Positions 44,329 to 53,403 of a stretch of 64,000 nt of DNA are shown here, one piece after another. The stretch comes from CAVUEG01 sp963740525. Its GTDB lineage: Bacteria; Actinomycetota; Actinomycetes; Propionibacteriales; Nocardioidaceae. Position 1 is the first letter of the stretch; every line of letters starts with the position of its first letter. Below the pieces are notes generated by a model. It did no database searches, was not told the DNA's origin, and was given only the letters and a program-made list of their open reading frames with translations. The position numbers and the translations under genes were made by a program. The stretch spans positions 806,001 to 870,000 of the forward strand of contig CAVUEG010000006.1 of NCBI GenBank assembly GCA_963740525.1, written 5' to 3'.

Positions 44329-44907
44329 TCAGACGTCGCCGTGCTCCAACAGCTGGTCAGCGGCGGCCACCTGGTCGACATCCGCTGCGAGCTCCGAGTC
44401 GAGCCGGTCATGGGCCACGATCGACTGGAGCGCACGAAGCACACCACTGGCCTCGTTGCCCCACGTCGAGACGTAGGAGAACTGCCACCACCACAACGCC
44501 TCGTCGACCCGGCCGGCGCGGTAGTGCCGCAGACCATGGGCGAGAGCGGTGGCGATGCTGGTGAGCTCGTCGGAGAGCAGTGAGGGGACCAGCTCCGGCG
44601 GGTCGAGGTACACGTCGAACGAGATCGTGTAGTGGTCGACGCCGTCGAGAAGCTTCGCCAGGCGGAGCCGCATCTCGTCGAGGTCGGGATCCGGTCCGGC
44701 GTCGGGCTGGAACTCCTCACGCGGGGTGAAGTCGCTCTGGACGCCCAGCCGAGCACCGGCGAGGAGCACCTGGCTGATCTCCAGGAGCAGCAGCGAGATC
44801 GCGGCCGACCCCGCCTTTCCCTTGGCGATCTCCTGCAGCGCCAGCAGGAAGCTCTCGACCTGGTCGGCGATCTGCTGCGCGAAGTCCTCGAGCTCGCTGT
44901 CACTCAT
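44329..44907 (-). CDS. DUF5063 protein
   Basis: This 192-residue acidic helical protein has SELEDFAQQIADQVESFLLALQ, YTISFDVYLDP and GRVDEALWWWQFSYVSTWG, the DUF5063 pattern. Function unknown. It is conserved downstream of recR in actinobacteria. Its ATG overlaps the recR stop by eight bases, and it precedes lysC by 75 bp. The Trp-rich centre suggests a binding surface, but nothing more can be claimed. Confidence 0.85.
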   Translation of the reverse strand: MSDSELEDFAQQIADQVESFLLALQEIAKGKAGSAAISLLLLEISQVLLAGARLGVQSDFTPREEFQPDAGPDPDLDEMRLRLAKLLDGVDHYTISFDVYLDPPELVPSLLSDELTSIATALAHGLRHYRAGRVDEALWWWQFSYVSTWGNEASGVLRALQSIVAHDRLDSELAADVDQVAAADQLLEHGDV

Positions 44908-45499
44908 CGACCGACCGCCTTCCCTCGAAAGCTCGTCCCAAGGTGACCTCGTCGGCGTACTCCAGGTCACCACCCACCGGCAGTCCACTCGCTAGTCGCG
45001 TCACGCGCAACCCCAGGTCCTTCAACAGGCGGGTGAGGTACGTCGCAGTCGCCTCGCCCTCGAGGTTCGGGTCGGTTGCGAGGATGACCTCGGTGACCGT
45101 CCCATCGGCCAGCCGAATCATCAGCTCCCGGATCCTGAGCTGCTCGGGCCCGATCCCCTCGATCGGAGAGATCGCCCCACCCAGGACGTGGTACCGACCG
45201 CGGAACTCCCGGGTCCGCTCGACCGCGACCACGTCCTTGGACTCCTCGACCACACAGATGCAGGTGGGGTCGCGACGCGGGTCGCGGCAGATCCGGCACT
45301 GCTCCTCCTCGGTCACGTTGCCGCAGACCGTGCAGAAACGCACCTTCTCCTTCACCACCGTCAGCACCTCGGCCAGCCGGCTCACGTCGGCCGGCTCCGC
45401 CTGCAGGATGTAGAAGGCGATCCGCTGCGCGCTCTTCGGACCCACCCCCGGGAGACGGCCGAGCTCGTCGATCAGGTCCTGGACGATGCCCTCATACAA
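44900..45499 (-). CDS. recR: Recombination mediator RecR
   Basis: This 199-residue protein has the usual RecR length. It has an N-terminal HhH (LIDELGRLPGVGPKSAQR), a C4 zinc finger (CTVCGNVTEEEQCRIC), a Toprim domain (CVVEESKDVVAVE, ATDPNLEGEAT) and the C-terminal Walker-B-like tail. With RecO it loads RecA at gaps. A TTG start at 45499 is proposed: it places Tyr-Glu-Gly-Ile as the second to fifth residues as in most RecR and gives normal length. The start overlaps the ybaB stop by eight bases. Confidence 0.95.
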   Translation of the reverse strand: MYEGIVQDLIDELGRLPGVGPKSAQRIAFYILQAEPADVSRLAEVLTVVKEKVRFCTVCGNVTEEEQCRICRDPRRDPTCICVVEESKDVVAVERTREFRGRYHVLGGAISPIEGIGPEQLRIRELMIRLADGTVTEVILATDPNLEGEATATYLTRLLKDLGLRVTRLASGLPVGGDLEYADEVTLGRAFEGRRSVDE

Positions 45500-45878
45500 C
45501 GGGCCCGCCGCCTGCTCCGCCGAGGCCGAGGTCGCCCAGCCCACCAGCCATCGGGCCGAGCTTCTGCTGCGCCATCGCATCGGCGCGGGCGCGGGCGTCG
45601 CGGTAGGCGGCGACGATCATCTCGCCGAGGTCGGCCAGGCTGTCGGCATCGTCGGGCGTGAACGAGCCCACCTTCACCTGGACGTCGACCAGCTCGCCGG
45701 TGCCGTTGATCGTCACCGACACCAGACCACCGCCGACTGTGCCCTCCACCTCGGTCTGCGCCAGCTCGGCCTGGGCGCTCATCAGCTGCTCCTGCATCTG
45801 CTGCGCCTGGGCGAGCAGGGCGTTCATGTCGAAGCCTCCGTCGCCACCGAAGGGGTTGGCAGGGGTCTCGGGCGTCAT
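45492..45878 (-). CDS. ybaB: YbaB/EbfC nucleoid-associated protein
   Basis: The 128-residue protein has a Gly-rich N-terminus, LLAQAQQMQEQLMSAQAELA (helix 1), EGTVGGGLVSVTINGTGEL and a Gly-rich C-terminus. It forms DNA-binding dimers and is nearly always between dnaX and recR, as here. ATG 45878 lies 13 nt after the dnaX stop. Confidence 0.93.
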   Translation of the reverse strand: MTPETPANPFGGDGGFDMNALLAQAQQMQEQLMSAQAELAQTEVEGTVGGGLVSVTINGTGELVDVQVKVGSFTPDDADSLADLGEMIVAAYRDARARADAMAQQKLGPMAGGLGDLGLGGAGGGPVV

Positions 45879-45891
45879 GCTCGGCTCGCTC

Positions 45892-47970
45892 TCACTGGTG
45901 TCGGATCTCCTCGATCAGCGAGGCGCCGAGCTCTCGCTCGAGCAGCTCGGCCGAGTCGAGGCCGTGGTCGTCTGCGTCGGGGTCGTCACGGTGGGCCTCT
46001 GCGTCGCCCAGCGCGGGGTCGGGTTTCTCCGGCCCGCCGGGGCCGCGGGTCTGCTTGATCGCCTCGCGCGCCCGGCTCACGGACTCGGGGTCGAGGGCTC
46101 GCTTCTCCACGGGCGCTGCGCTCTGCGGCACCACCGGCACCGTCGAGGTGTCCTCAGTCTGGGCAGTGGCCGAGGCTGACACGGGGTCTTGACCTGTCTC
46201 GTCTCCGGCCGCGTCGGGGAAGACCGCCGAGCGGACCACCCGGGGCTCCGAGCCCGGCTCGGAACCGGGCTGGGCCGAGGGGTCGACGATCGCGTCGACC
46301 CGCCACTCGACCCCGACGACGTCGATCGCCGCCTGGCGCAGGATCTCGTCACTGCCACTGCTGGTGAACGAGTCGCGGGCGCCGGAGTTGAGGAGCGCGA
46401 TCGTGAGCGTCTTCGCGTCGACGTCGGCGACCTGGGCGTTCTGGCTGAGCAGGATCCAGGTGAACCGGCGCTTGAGCTTGACCCGCTCGAGCAGCTCCGG
46501 CCAGAGCCGGCGTACCTCGGTCAGTGACATGACGGAGCCGGTGCCGGCCTCCGCCGATGCCTCGGGCTGTGCGTCGACCTGGGCCGCGCGCACATCGGCG
46601 GGGGTCTGAGCGGGCTCGGGAGCGGCCCCGGCTGCCTGCGCCGTGGGAGTGCCGGGCGCGGGCTCGCTGGTCGGCATCGCGGCCGGTGAGGGTGCCGGGC
46701 GGGCGGGTGCGGTCTTGGCGGGTGCGGAGGCGGGGGCCGGTTTGGGCGTGGGCGCAGCACTGCGGGCATGGGTCTGGGCCGGCAACTCCGGGGCGCCTCC
46801 CTCAATGGCGACCCGGCGTTCCAAGCGCTCGAGCCGAGCCATCACGCCGTCGATGCTGTCGTCTGCTCCGGGGAGCAGGACCCGGGCGCAGATCAGCTCG
46901 AGCAGCAGGCGGGGCGCGGTGGCCCCCTTGAGCTCGGTGAGGCCGACGGCGACCAGGTCGGCGGCTCGGCTCAGCTCGACCCGACCGAAGCGGGCCGCCT
47001 GCGCGACCAGCCGCTCCGCCTGGTCCTCGGGTACGTCGATCAGCCCGGTGGCCGGGGCGTCCGGGACCGCGCTGATGATGACCAGGTCGCGGAGCCGGCG
47101 CAGCAGGTCCTCGGTGAAGCGACGGGGGTCCTGCCCGGTCTCGATCACGCGGTCCACGGCCCCGAACACCGAGGCCCCGTCACCGGCGGCGAAGGCGTCG
47201 ACGACGTCGTCGAGCAGCGACTCGGGGGTGTAGCCGAGCAGGGCGCTGGCGAGCTCGTGGGTGACCCCGGCCTCGGAGGCACCACCGATCAGCTGGTCGA
47301 GGATCGAGAGCGCGTCACGCGCCGAGCCGCCACCGGCACGCACCACGAGCGGCAGCGCCGCAGGCTCGATCTGGACACCCTCGGCCTCGCAGATCTCGCC
47401 GAGGTACGCCGACAGGGTGCGCGGGGCGATCAACCGGAACGGGTAGTGGTGGGTCCGCGAGCGGATGGTGCCGATGACCTTGTCCGGCTCCGTGGTGGCG
47501 AAGATGAACTTGAGGTGGTCGGGCGGCTCCTCGACCAGCTTCAGCAGGGCGTTGAAACCCTGCGTGGTCACCATGTGCGCCTCATCGATGATGTAGACCT
47601 TGTAGCGGCTGCTCACCGGGCTGAAGAAGGCACGCTCCCGCAGGTCGCGGGCATCGTCGACGCCGCCGTGGCTGGCCGCGTCGATCTCGATCACGTCGAT
47701 GGATCCCGGGCCGCCCCGGGCCAGGTCGCGGCAGGACTGGCACTCGCCACAGGGCTCGGGGGCCGGGCCACGCTCGCAGTTGAGCGCGCGGGCCAGGATC
47801 CGGGCACTGGTCGTCTTGCCGCAGCCGCGGGGGCCGGAGAAGAGGTAGGCGTGGTTGACCCGGTTGTTCGCGAGCGCCGTACGCAACGGGCGCGTGACGT
47901 GGTCCTGACCGATGACCTGCGCAAAGGTCTCCGGACGGTGCCGGCGGTACAGCGCGAGGGGTGCGTCCAC
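45892..47970 (-). CDS. dnaX: DNA polymerase III subunit gamma/tau
   Basis: This 692-residue clamp-loader ATPase has LYRRHRPETFAQVIGQDHV, Walker A GPRGCGKTT, a zinc module with Cys in NCERGPAPEPCGECQSC, DEAH-like IDEAHMVT and sensor FIFATTEPDKV. After residue 370 comes a Pro/Ala-rich linker, then the tau domain (VRRLWPELLERVKLKRR) and an acidic tail. GTG 47970 was selected: AGGG lies 8 nt upstream and the protein starts Met-Asp-Ala-Pro as in relatives. I see no slippery sequence for a separate gamma form. Confidence 0.95.
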   Translation of the reverse strand: MDAPLALYRRHRPETFAQVIGQDHVTRPLRTALANNRVNHAYLFSGPRGCGKTTSARILARALNCERGPAPEPCGECQSCRDLARGGPGSIDVIEIDAASHGGVDDARDLRERAFFSPVSSRYKVYIIDEAHMVTTQGFNALLKLVEEPPDHLKFIFATTEPDKVIGTIRSRTHHYPFRLIAPRTLSAYLGEICEAEGVQIEPAALPLVVRAGGGSARDALSILDQLIGGASEAGVTHELASALLGYTPESLLDDVVDAFAAGDGASVFGAVDRVIETGQDPRRFTEDLLRRLRDLVIISAVPDAPATGLIDVPEDQAERLVAQAARFGRVELSRAADLVAVGLTELKGATAPRLLLELICARVLLPGADDSIDGVMARLERLERRVAIEGGAPELPAQTHARSAAPTPKPAPASAPAKTAPARPAPSPAAMPTSEPAPGTPTAQAAGAAPEPAQTPADVRAAQVDAQPEASAEAGTGSVMSLTEVRRLWPELLERVKLKRRFTWILLSQNAQVADVDAKTLTIALLNSGARDSFTSSGSDEILRQAAIDVVGVEWRVDAIVDPSAQPGSEPGSEPRVVRSAVFPDAAGDETGQDPVSASATAQTEDTSTVPVVPQSAAPVEKRALDPESVSRAREAIKQTRGPGGPEKPDPALGDAEAHRDDPDADDHGLDSAELLERELGASLIEEIRHQ

Positions 47971-48053
47971 GTCATGAACCCTAACCACCGGGACGGACAG
48001 CCGGTAGCGGGACCGGCAGGGGTGGCCCGACCAGGCCTGATCGGGGCATGAAA

Positions 48054-48142
48054 GGCCCCCCGTGCACCCGGTAGAGCTCGCTTGCCCTTGCTGCCTTCCG
48101 GCCCTGGGGGAGTTGGGCGAGATGCCGCCGCACGGGGGGTTG
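48054..48142 (-). ncRNA. ffs: Signal recognition particle RNA, small bacterial type
   Basis: Read on the minus strand, the conserved tip GGGCCGGAAGGCAGCAAGGG is present with the GGAA tetraloop and the asymmetric AGCA loop. The closing stem is CCCCCCGTGC / GCACGGGGGG (48130-48139 and 48056-48065). It lies about 85 bp upstream of dnaX in the same direction, the usual actinobacterial place. Ends are approximate. Confidence 0.95.
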
Positions 48143-48224
48143 GCGGAAGTCTAGGACAGCCCGTCGGACCCACCCAAGTCGGGCGGATTTCACGCTCAGC
48201 AGACGCACGGGTAATCTCTCCCGC

Positions 48225-48313
48225 GGAGGATTCGCCTAGTGGCCTATGGCGCTCGCTTGGAAAGCGGGTTGGGTTAATAGCCCTCAGGGGTTCGAATCCC
48301 CTATCCTCCGCCA
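48225..48313 (+). tRNA. tRNA-Ser (anticodon GGA), CCA encoded
   Basis: Acceptor GGAGGAT (48225-48231) pairs ATCCTCC (48303-48309). The anticodon loop TTGGAAA places GGA at 48259-48261. A long variable arm (GGGTTGGGTTAATAGCCCTC) and T-loop GTTCGAATC are typical of class II tRNA-Ser. CCA follows discriminator G. Confidence 0.97.
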
Positions 48314-48327
48314 CAGCTCACAGCAGG

Positions 48328-48361
48328 AACGCCGGGCCAGCCGCACACGCTGCCCGGCGTT
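48328..48361 (+). terminator. Terminator after tRNA-Ser
   Basis: A 10-bp stem AACGCCGGGC / GCCCGGCGTT with extra inner pairing (CAGC/GCTG) and a following TTTC begins 14 nt past the tRNA. Confidence 0.8.
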
Positions 48362-48547
48362 TCGCATGCACCCAGGCCAGCGCTCGTCGCCGCGTCCGTC
48401 GATACGCCGCTGACCGGGACTTTGGACACCCGACTTTCACCGCAGACGGATAGTCCATCGGGGCCATGTACAGACCGGGGAGCCGGGCCATGCTGGAGAG
48501 CACGACTGAGGGGATTCGCCCACTCGGTCGTGTCACCGGAGGACCAC

Positions 48548-50335
48548 ATGGACGAGGCGCTGCAGACGAGCCTGACCGATTTGATCGCGTTGTGCGCCGC
48601 CGCGGACGAAGCCGACACGCTTCTCATGGGCGCGCTGCCCCTCGTGCGCAGACTGGCCGGCGCCGAAGCCGCCCTGGTGGTACGCCGGCAGGTGGACGGC
48701 CACGGTCTCGCCGCCCACGACGGGTGCATCGACTCCCCGGAGGGCCTGGAGGCCGCTCTTGGGCTCACGGACGAGGGCCTGGTCGAGCTGCCCCTCCCGT
48801 CGACGTGGGAAGCGTCCGGGTTGACGCGTGTGAGCGGCCGGGTGCTCCCGGGCAACGTGGGAGTCCTGGTCCTCGGCTGGTCGTCCGACGACGCGCGTCC
48901 CTCGACCCTGGAGCCGAGCAACGACCTGCTGGACACCGCGCTGAACCGGCTGGTCGCCGAAGAACGGCTGGCTGACCTGACCTTGCGGGTAAACAACGCG
49001 CAGCAGCTCGCCAACATGGGCGACTACGACTGGCACATCGCCAGTGACACCAACCGCTGGTCCGACCAGCTGTACCGGATCTACGGGCATGAGCCGCAGT
49101 CGTTCAACGCGTCCTACGAGCGATTCCTCGGCCATATCCATCCCGACGACCGCGAGAAGATCACGGCGATCCACCAGACCGCCTATGCCACGGGCGAGCC
49201 CTACCAGATGATCGAGCGGGTCGTACGTCCCGACGGCGAGGTCCGCTACCTGTCGTCGAACGGTCAGGTGGTGATGGACGAGCAGGGCACGCCGGTCCGG
49301 ATGAGGGGTACCTGCGTCGACATCACCGACCGGGTCCTCGCCGAGGAGGACCGGACCCGCACCGCGGCCCGCTTCCAGGCCCTGGTGGAGTCAAGTCCCG
49401 ACGCGATCCTGGTGCTCGACCGGACCGGGAAGGTCGTCCAGACCAACGGGAAGGCCGACGACCTGCTCGGCGGCAGCGCCGTCGACGTGCCCGTGGGCTC
49501 GATCCTCGAGCTCCCGGAGGGCGGAGTCGGTCGGAACCTGGTCGCCGCCAGTGTGAACGGCCAGCGGCTGACCCTCGACGTGATGACCGCCGACCTGAGC
49601 CAGACCGAGGACGACGGGCAGGTGGCGGTCTTCCTCCACGACTCGCAGCCCCGTCTCGCCAGCGAGGCTGCTGCGGCCAGCCTCCGCGAGGCACAGGTAC
49701 GCAGGCGCTCGGCGATGGAGATCAACGACAACGTGCTCCAGGGGCTCACCGCAGCCGTGTACGCCGCAGACTCCGGAGACCTGCACCTCTGCGGGTCCTA
49801 CCTCCAGCAGACCCTGCAGACCGCGCGCCGGATGATCAACGACCTCCTGCTCCCCCTCGACGGGTCGCCCGTCAAGCCGGGCGACCTGGTCCGCTCGAGC
49901 CCTGCCGGGCTCGATCCAGCGCAGGCTGCCCCGCTGGTGGCCGTCGGTGACGCAGCGGAGCAGAGCCGACTCAACAGGATCCTGATCGTGGACGACTCCG
50001 AGGACATGCGCGTCCTCCTACGGATGCGGCTGAAGTCACTGGAGACGTGCGAGGTGGTCGGCGAGGCGGCCGACGGCGAGGAGGCCGTCTCACAGTCAGC
50101 GGCCCTGCAGCCAGACCTGGTCCTGCTCGACCTGGCGATGCCGCGGATGGACGGCCTCCAGGCCCTCCCCCTGATCCGGAAGGCTGCACCGGGGGCCCGG
50201 ATCATCGTGCTGTCGGGTTTTGCCCAGCAGGCGATGTCACACCAGGCCATGACCGCCGGTGCGGACAAGTACCTCGAGAAGGGCAGTGCCGGCCGCGAGC
50301 TCGCTGCCGCGATCGAACAGGTGCTTGCCGGCTGA
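48548..50335 (+). CDS. GAF/PAS/receiver hybrid protein without kinase ATPase domain
   Basis: This 595-residue cytoplasmic protein has, in order, a GAF-like domain (about 1-135), a PAS_3 domain with PAC (about 155-265; GDYDWHIASDTNRWSDQLYRI), a second PAS (about 275-375), a degenerate DHp-like helix pair (MEINDNVLQGLTAAVYAADSG; Asn393 where His would be expected) and a C-terminal receiver with Asp528 (LVLLDLAMPRMDG). No HATPase domain is present. Ribosome-binding site GGAGG is 6 nt before the ATG, so the longer reading from 48422 is rejected. The output mechanism is unknown; it probably receives phosphate from another kinase. Confidence 0.88.
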   Translation: MDEALQTSLTDLIALCAAADEADTLLMGALPLVRRLAGAEAALVVRRQVDGHGLAAHDGCIDSPEGLEAALGLTDEGLVELPLPSTWEASGLTRVSGRVLPGNVGVLVLGWSSDDARPSTLEPSNDLLDTALNRLVAEERLADLTLRVNNAQQLANMGDYDWHIASDTNRWSDQLYRIYGHEPQSFNASYERFLGHIHPDDREKITAIHQTAYATGEPYQMIERVVRPDGEVRYLSSNGQVVMDEQGTPVRMRGTCVDITDRVLAEEDRTRTAARFQALVESSPDAILVLDRTGKVVQTNGKADDLLGGSAVDVPVGSILELPEGGVGRNLVAASVNGQRLTLDVMTADLSQTEDDGQVAVFLHDSQPRLASEAAAASLREAQVRRRSAMEINDNVLQGLTAAVYAADSGDLHLCGSYLQQTLQTARRMINDLLLPLDGSPVKPGDLVRSSPAGLDPAQAAPLVAVGDAAEQSRLNRILIVDDSEDMRVLLRMRLKSLETCEVVGEAADGEEAVSQSAALQPDLVLLDLAMPRMDGLQALPLIRKAAPGARIIVLSGFAQQAMSHQAMTAGADKYLEKGSAGRELAAAIEQVLAG

Positions 50336-50346
50336 GCCGACGCGGG

Positions 50347-51891
50347 CTACTTGCGTGCGGTGTTGAAGACGCCGCGGGCGATCTCGCGGGCGGCGGTCCG
50401 CATGAACTCCTTGAAGGCGCTCGAGCTCACCACGTCGTGCACGATGCCGCCGTCCTCCTGGCGGGTGGGTGCAGGGCGTTTCTTCGGCGACTTCTTCCCC
50501 GCAGGCTTCGTCGCCGGCCCCTCGTCCTGGGCCCGCTCGGCACCGGCCTCCAGCTTGGCGGCAAGACGCTCACGGGCCGAGTCACGGTCCACCGGCTCGG
50601 CGTACGTCGCGTAGAGCGGCGACGCCTGCACCGCGGCTCTCATCACGGCCGGGTCCGCGGCGGCCATCAGCGACTCGGGCGCGCGCAACCGGGTCCAGGC
50701 CACTGGCGTCGGGGCACCGCGCTCGTTCATCACGGTGACCACTGCCTCCCCGATGCCCAGCGACGTCAGCACCTGGCCCAGGTCGGCGTACCCCGACGTC
50801 GGGTAGGTGTTGACCGTGGCCTTGAGCGCCTTGGCGTCGTTGGGCGTGTGGGCGCGGAGCTGGTGCTGGATCCGGGAGCCGAGCTGGGCGAGCACCGCGT
50901 CAGGGACGTCGGTGGGGGTCTGGGTGACGAAGAAGACGCCCACGCCCTTGGACCGGATCAGGCGGACGGTCTGGGCGATGGCGTCCAGGAACGCCTCCGA
51001 GGCATCGTCGAAGAGGAGATGCGCCTCGTCGAAGAAGAACACCAGCTTCGGCTTGTCCACGTCGCCGACCTCGGGAAGCTCGTGGAACAGGTCGGCGAGC
51101 AGCCACATCAGGAACGTGGAGAACACCGCCGGGCGGTCCTGGAGGTTGGGCAGCTCGACGAGCGAGATGACGCCACGACCGTCGTCGGTGACCCGCAGGA
51201 AGTCGGCCGTCGACATCTCGGGCTCACCGAAGAAGCTGTCGGCGCCCTGGTCGCTGAATCCGATCAGCTCCCGCAGGATCACACCCGCGGTCGCGCCGGA
51301 CAGCCCGCCCAGCTCCTTCAGGTCGGCCTTGCCCTCGTCCGAGGTCAGGAACTGGACGACCGCCCGCAGGTCCGCCAGGTCGAGAAGCGGCAGCCCGGCC
51401 TTGTCGGCGTAGTGGAAGACCAGGCCGAGTGACGACTCCTGGGTGTCGTTGAGGCCCAGCACCTTGCTGAGCAACGTCGGCCCGAAGGACGTGATCGTGG
51501 CCCGGAGGGGAATGCCGGTGCCCTCTCCCCCGATCGCGAAGAACTCTGTGGGGAACGCGGTGGCCTGCCACTGCTGTCCCACCGACTCGGCCCGCTCGTC
51601 GAGCTTCGGGTTCGCCGCGCCTGCCACGGAGACCCCGGAGAGGTCCCCCTTGATGTCTGCGGCGAACACCGGTACGCCGTGCGAGGAGAGCTGCTCGGCG
51701 AGGAGCTGGAGGGTCTTGGTCTTGCCTGTGCCGGTGGCGCCGGCGACCAGCCCGTGCCGGTTCAGCATCGCCAGCGGGATCCGGACCTGGACCGGTGAGA
51801 GCTCGTTCGCGTCGAGCATCAGCCCACCGAGATCCAGGGCCGGCCCGTCGAACTCGTACCCGGCGGCCACCGTCTCGGCAATGTCGTCCAT
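50347..51891 (-). CDS. HerA-like DUF853 ATPase
   Basis: This 514-residue HerA/FtsK-superfamily ATPase (DUF853) has Walker A AGATGTGKTKTLQ (about residues 51-63), Walker B KLVFFFDEAHLLF and sensor FFVTQTPTDVP, and a charged Lys/Ala/Pro linker near residue 455. Family members are encoded singly and their role is unproven, although a DNA pump or chaperone function is often supposed. No NurA or other HerA partner lies nearby, so it is not part of a recognisable defence set here. The stop lies 11 bp from the convergent PAS gene. Confidence 0.9.
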   Translation of the reverse strand: MDDIAETVAAGYEFDGPALDLGGLMLDANELSPVQVRIPLAMLNRHGLVAGATGTGKTKTLQLLAEQLSSHGVPVFAADIKGDLSGVSVAGAANPKLDERAESVGQQWQATAFPTEFFAIGGEGTGIPLRATITSFGPTLLSKVLGLNDTQESSLGLVFHYADKAGLPLLDLADLRAVVQFLTSDEGKADLKELGGLSGATAGVILRELIGFSDQGADSFFGEPEMSTADFLRVTDDGRGVISLVELPNLQDRPAVFSTFLMWLLADLFHELPEVGDVDKPKLVFFFDEAHLLFDDASEAFLDAIAQTVRLIRSKGVGVFFVTQTPTDVPDAVLAQLGSRIQHQLRAHTPNDAKALKATVNTYPTSGYADLGQVLTSLGIGEAVVTVMNERGAPTPVAWTRLRAPESLMAAADPAVMRAAVQASPLYATYAEPVDRDSARERLAAKLEAGAERAQDEGPATKPAGKKSPKKRPAPTRQEDGGIVHDVVSSSAFKEFMRTAAREIARGVFNTARK

Positions 51892-51961
51892 GCTCGGCAG
51901 CCTAATCGGGTTCGGCAGGCCGAGTCCCGTCGTACGGGGGTGGCCGCCATATGCTGCCCTC

Positions 51962-52258
51962 GTGATCTTCAAGCGCGTCGGTCAGGGCAAGCCCTATCCC
52001 GACCATCAGCTGGGCCCGCGGGACTGGGCCAGCCTGCCGCCACGCCAGGTGCGGCTGGACGAGCTGGTCACGACCAAGGACACCCTGCAGCTCGCGGCCC
52101 TGCTGGACGAGGACTCGACCTTCTTCGGTGACCTGTTCGCGCACGTCGTCGAGTGGCGCGACGAGCTGTACCTCGAGGACGGCCTGCACCGGGCGCTGCG
52201 CGCCGCCCTCCAGCAGCGGACCGTGCTGCATGCCCGCGTCCACGTGGCGGAGGACTGA
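51962..52258 (+). CDS. Conserved small protein, VapB-labelled family
   Basis: The 98-residue protein begins with Ile-Phe-Lys-Arg-Val-Gly and has YPDHQLGPRDWASLPPRQVRLDEL, then an Asp/Glu-rich region and EWRDELYLEDGLHRALRAALQQRTVLHARV. As I recall, related proteins are often auto-annotated as VapB-type antitoxins. No toxin gene follows, and the next gene is an anchored LytR_C protein one base later, so toxin-antitoxin function is doubtful. GTG start, divergent from the HerA gene with 70 bp between. Confidence 0.75.
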   Translation: MIFKRVGQGKPYPDHQLGPRDWASLPPRQVRLDELVTTKDTLQLAALLDEDSTFFGDLFAHVVEWRDELYLEDGLHRALRAALQQRTVLHARVHVAED

Positions 52259-52259
52259 G

Positions 52260-52766
52260 ATGGTCGCACGCAAGATCACGTCCGGGGTGACGCTTCTCGT
52301 CCTCTGCCTGGTGCTGGTGCTCGGCGCCGTCGTCGGCTGGAAAGCACTGACGTCTGGGCTCGGGACTCCCAGCGCCGACCCGTCCGCGAGCCCCAGCTGC
52401 GAGACGACGGGCAAGCCCGCCGGCCGGGTGCGCGCCCGCGACGTCACGGTCAGCGTCTACAACGCAGGGACCAAGGCCGGCTGGGCCTCCCGGACCCTGC
52501 GGATGCTGGAACGTCGCGGCTTCACTGCCGGCGAGGCCGGCAACGCCCCCGAGGGCACGAACGTGCGCAAGGTCGAGGTCTGGGCGCAGGACGTCGCCGA
52601 TCCGGCGGCCCTCCTCGTCGCCCGTCAGTTCGGCAAGCGGACCCAGGTCGTCAAGAAGACCGACCCCGGTGGCGCAGGCGTCGATGTCGTGGTCGGCAAC
52701 CGGTTCCGCAAGCTGGCGCGAGCACCACGCTCGATCAAGGGCGTCGAGCCCGACGCCACCTGCTGA
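52260..52766 (+). CDS. LytR_C-domain membrane-anchored protein
   Basis: The 168-residue protein has one N-terminal TM helix (about residues 8-30), a Ser/Pro linker, and a LytR_C domain (VTVSVYNAGTKAGWASRTLRM ... ADPAALLVARQFG). LytR_C domains accompany LCP wall-ligase proteins and are probably cell-wall associated. It starts one base after the previous stop. The two genes form a small conserved actinobacterial pair. Confidence 0.88.
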   Translation: MVARKITSGVTLLVLCLVLVLGAVVGWKALTSGLGTPSADPSASPSCETTGKPAGRVRARDVTVSVYNAGTKAGWASRTLRMLERRGFTAGEAGNAPEGTNVRKVEVWAQDVADPAALLVARQFGKRTQVVKKTDPGGAGVDVVVGNRFRKLARAPRSIKGVEPDATC

Positions 52767-52837
52767 CCGGGGTTCCCGTAGCGAGCGCGGGTCGACCGCG
52801 CTGCCACGAGGGTGGCCTGCGCGGCGGTGGCCCGGTG

Positions 52838-52843
52838 CAGACT
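52838..52843 (+). promoter_or_regulatory. Putative -10 hexamer, leaderless DUF1697 gene
   Basis: CAGACT ends 7 nt before GTG 52851. Confidence 0.4.
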
Positions 52844-52850
52844 GGGACGT

Positions 52851-53393
52851 GTGCAGTGGGTGGCCTTCGTCAGGAACGTGATGATCGGTCGAGAAGGTTT
52901 GGACCGATCAGTCCTTCTCGACCTCGCAAGGGAGGCCGGCTGCCGTGACGCACGGTCCTACCTGGCCACGGGGAACCTGACCTTCGCGACGACCAGCACG
53001 GACCCTGACCGGGTTGCCGAGGCGCTCGAGGAGCGCATCGAGAAGGTGCTCGGCCGTCGTGAGCTCGTGGCAGTGCGCACTCTCAGCTGGCTCCACGACC
53101 TGGTCGCCGAGGACCGGTTCTCGACGTACGACCCCTCCGAGTGGGAGCTCGAGGTCGGGTTGCTGCGCCATGACGCTCCCCGGCTCGACCCGGCGCGGGT
53201 GCCGGATCCGCGCCGGACCTGCCTGGTCGAGACCCGTGCCCGCGAGGTGCTCACCGCGCGACCGCGAGCCGGTGGCACCCGCCCCCACGTCAACCGGTTG
53301 CTGGAGAGGGCGACGGGCCTGCCCTCCACCGCCCGAGGGTGGTCCACTCTCGTGCGGATCGCCGACCACACTCGGCCTCCGCCCGAGGGATGA
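52851..53393 (+). CDS. DUF1697 protein
   Basis: This 180-residue protein has the DUF1697 pattern: WVAFVRNVMIGREGLDRSVL, then SYLATGNLTFATT and VAEALEERIEKVLGRRE, with HVNRLLERATGLP near the end. Function unknown. GTG 52851 is chosen over 52812 because family proteins begin just before the first strand and a -10-like hexamer is 7 nt upstream. It converges on the antiporter gene. Confidence 0.85.
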   Translation: MQWVAFVRNVMIGREGLDRSVLLDLAREAGCRDARSYLATGNLTFATTSTDPDRVAEALEERIEKVLGRRELVAVRTLSWLHDLVAEDRFSTYDPSEWELEVGLLRHDAPRLDPARVPDPRRTCLVETRAREVLTARPRAGGTRPHVNRLLERATGLPSTARGWSTLVRIADHTRPPPEG

Positions 53394-53403
53394 GCCCCGA
53401 CGG

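Noticed and set aside
48082..48453. Plus-strand frame spanning SRP RNA and tRNA-Ser
   Set aside because: It runs across two structural RNA genes, so coding is not credible.
50347..51891. HerA-based defence system
   Set aside because: DUF853 HerA-like ATPases are housekeeping singletons in many bacteria; no Sir2, DUF4297, NurA or other effector is encoded next to it.
51962..52258. Toxin-antitoxin locus suggested by VapB-like label
   Set aside because: No PIN-domain or other toxin gene is adjacent; the following gene encodes an anchored LytR_C protein.
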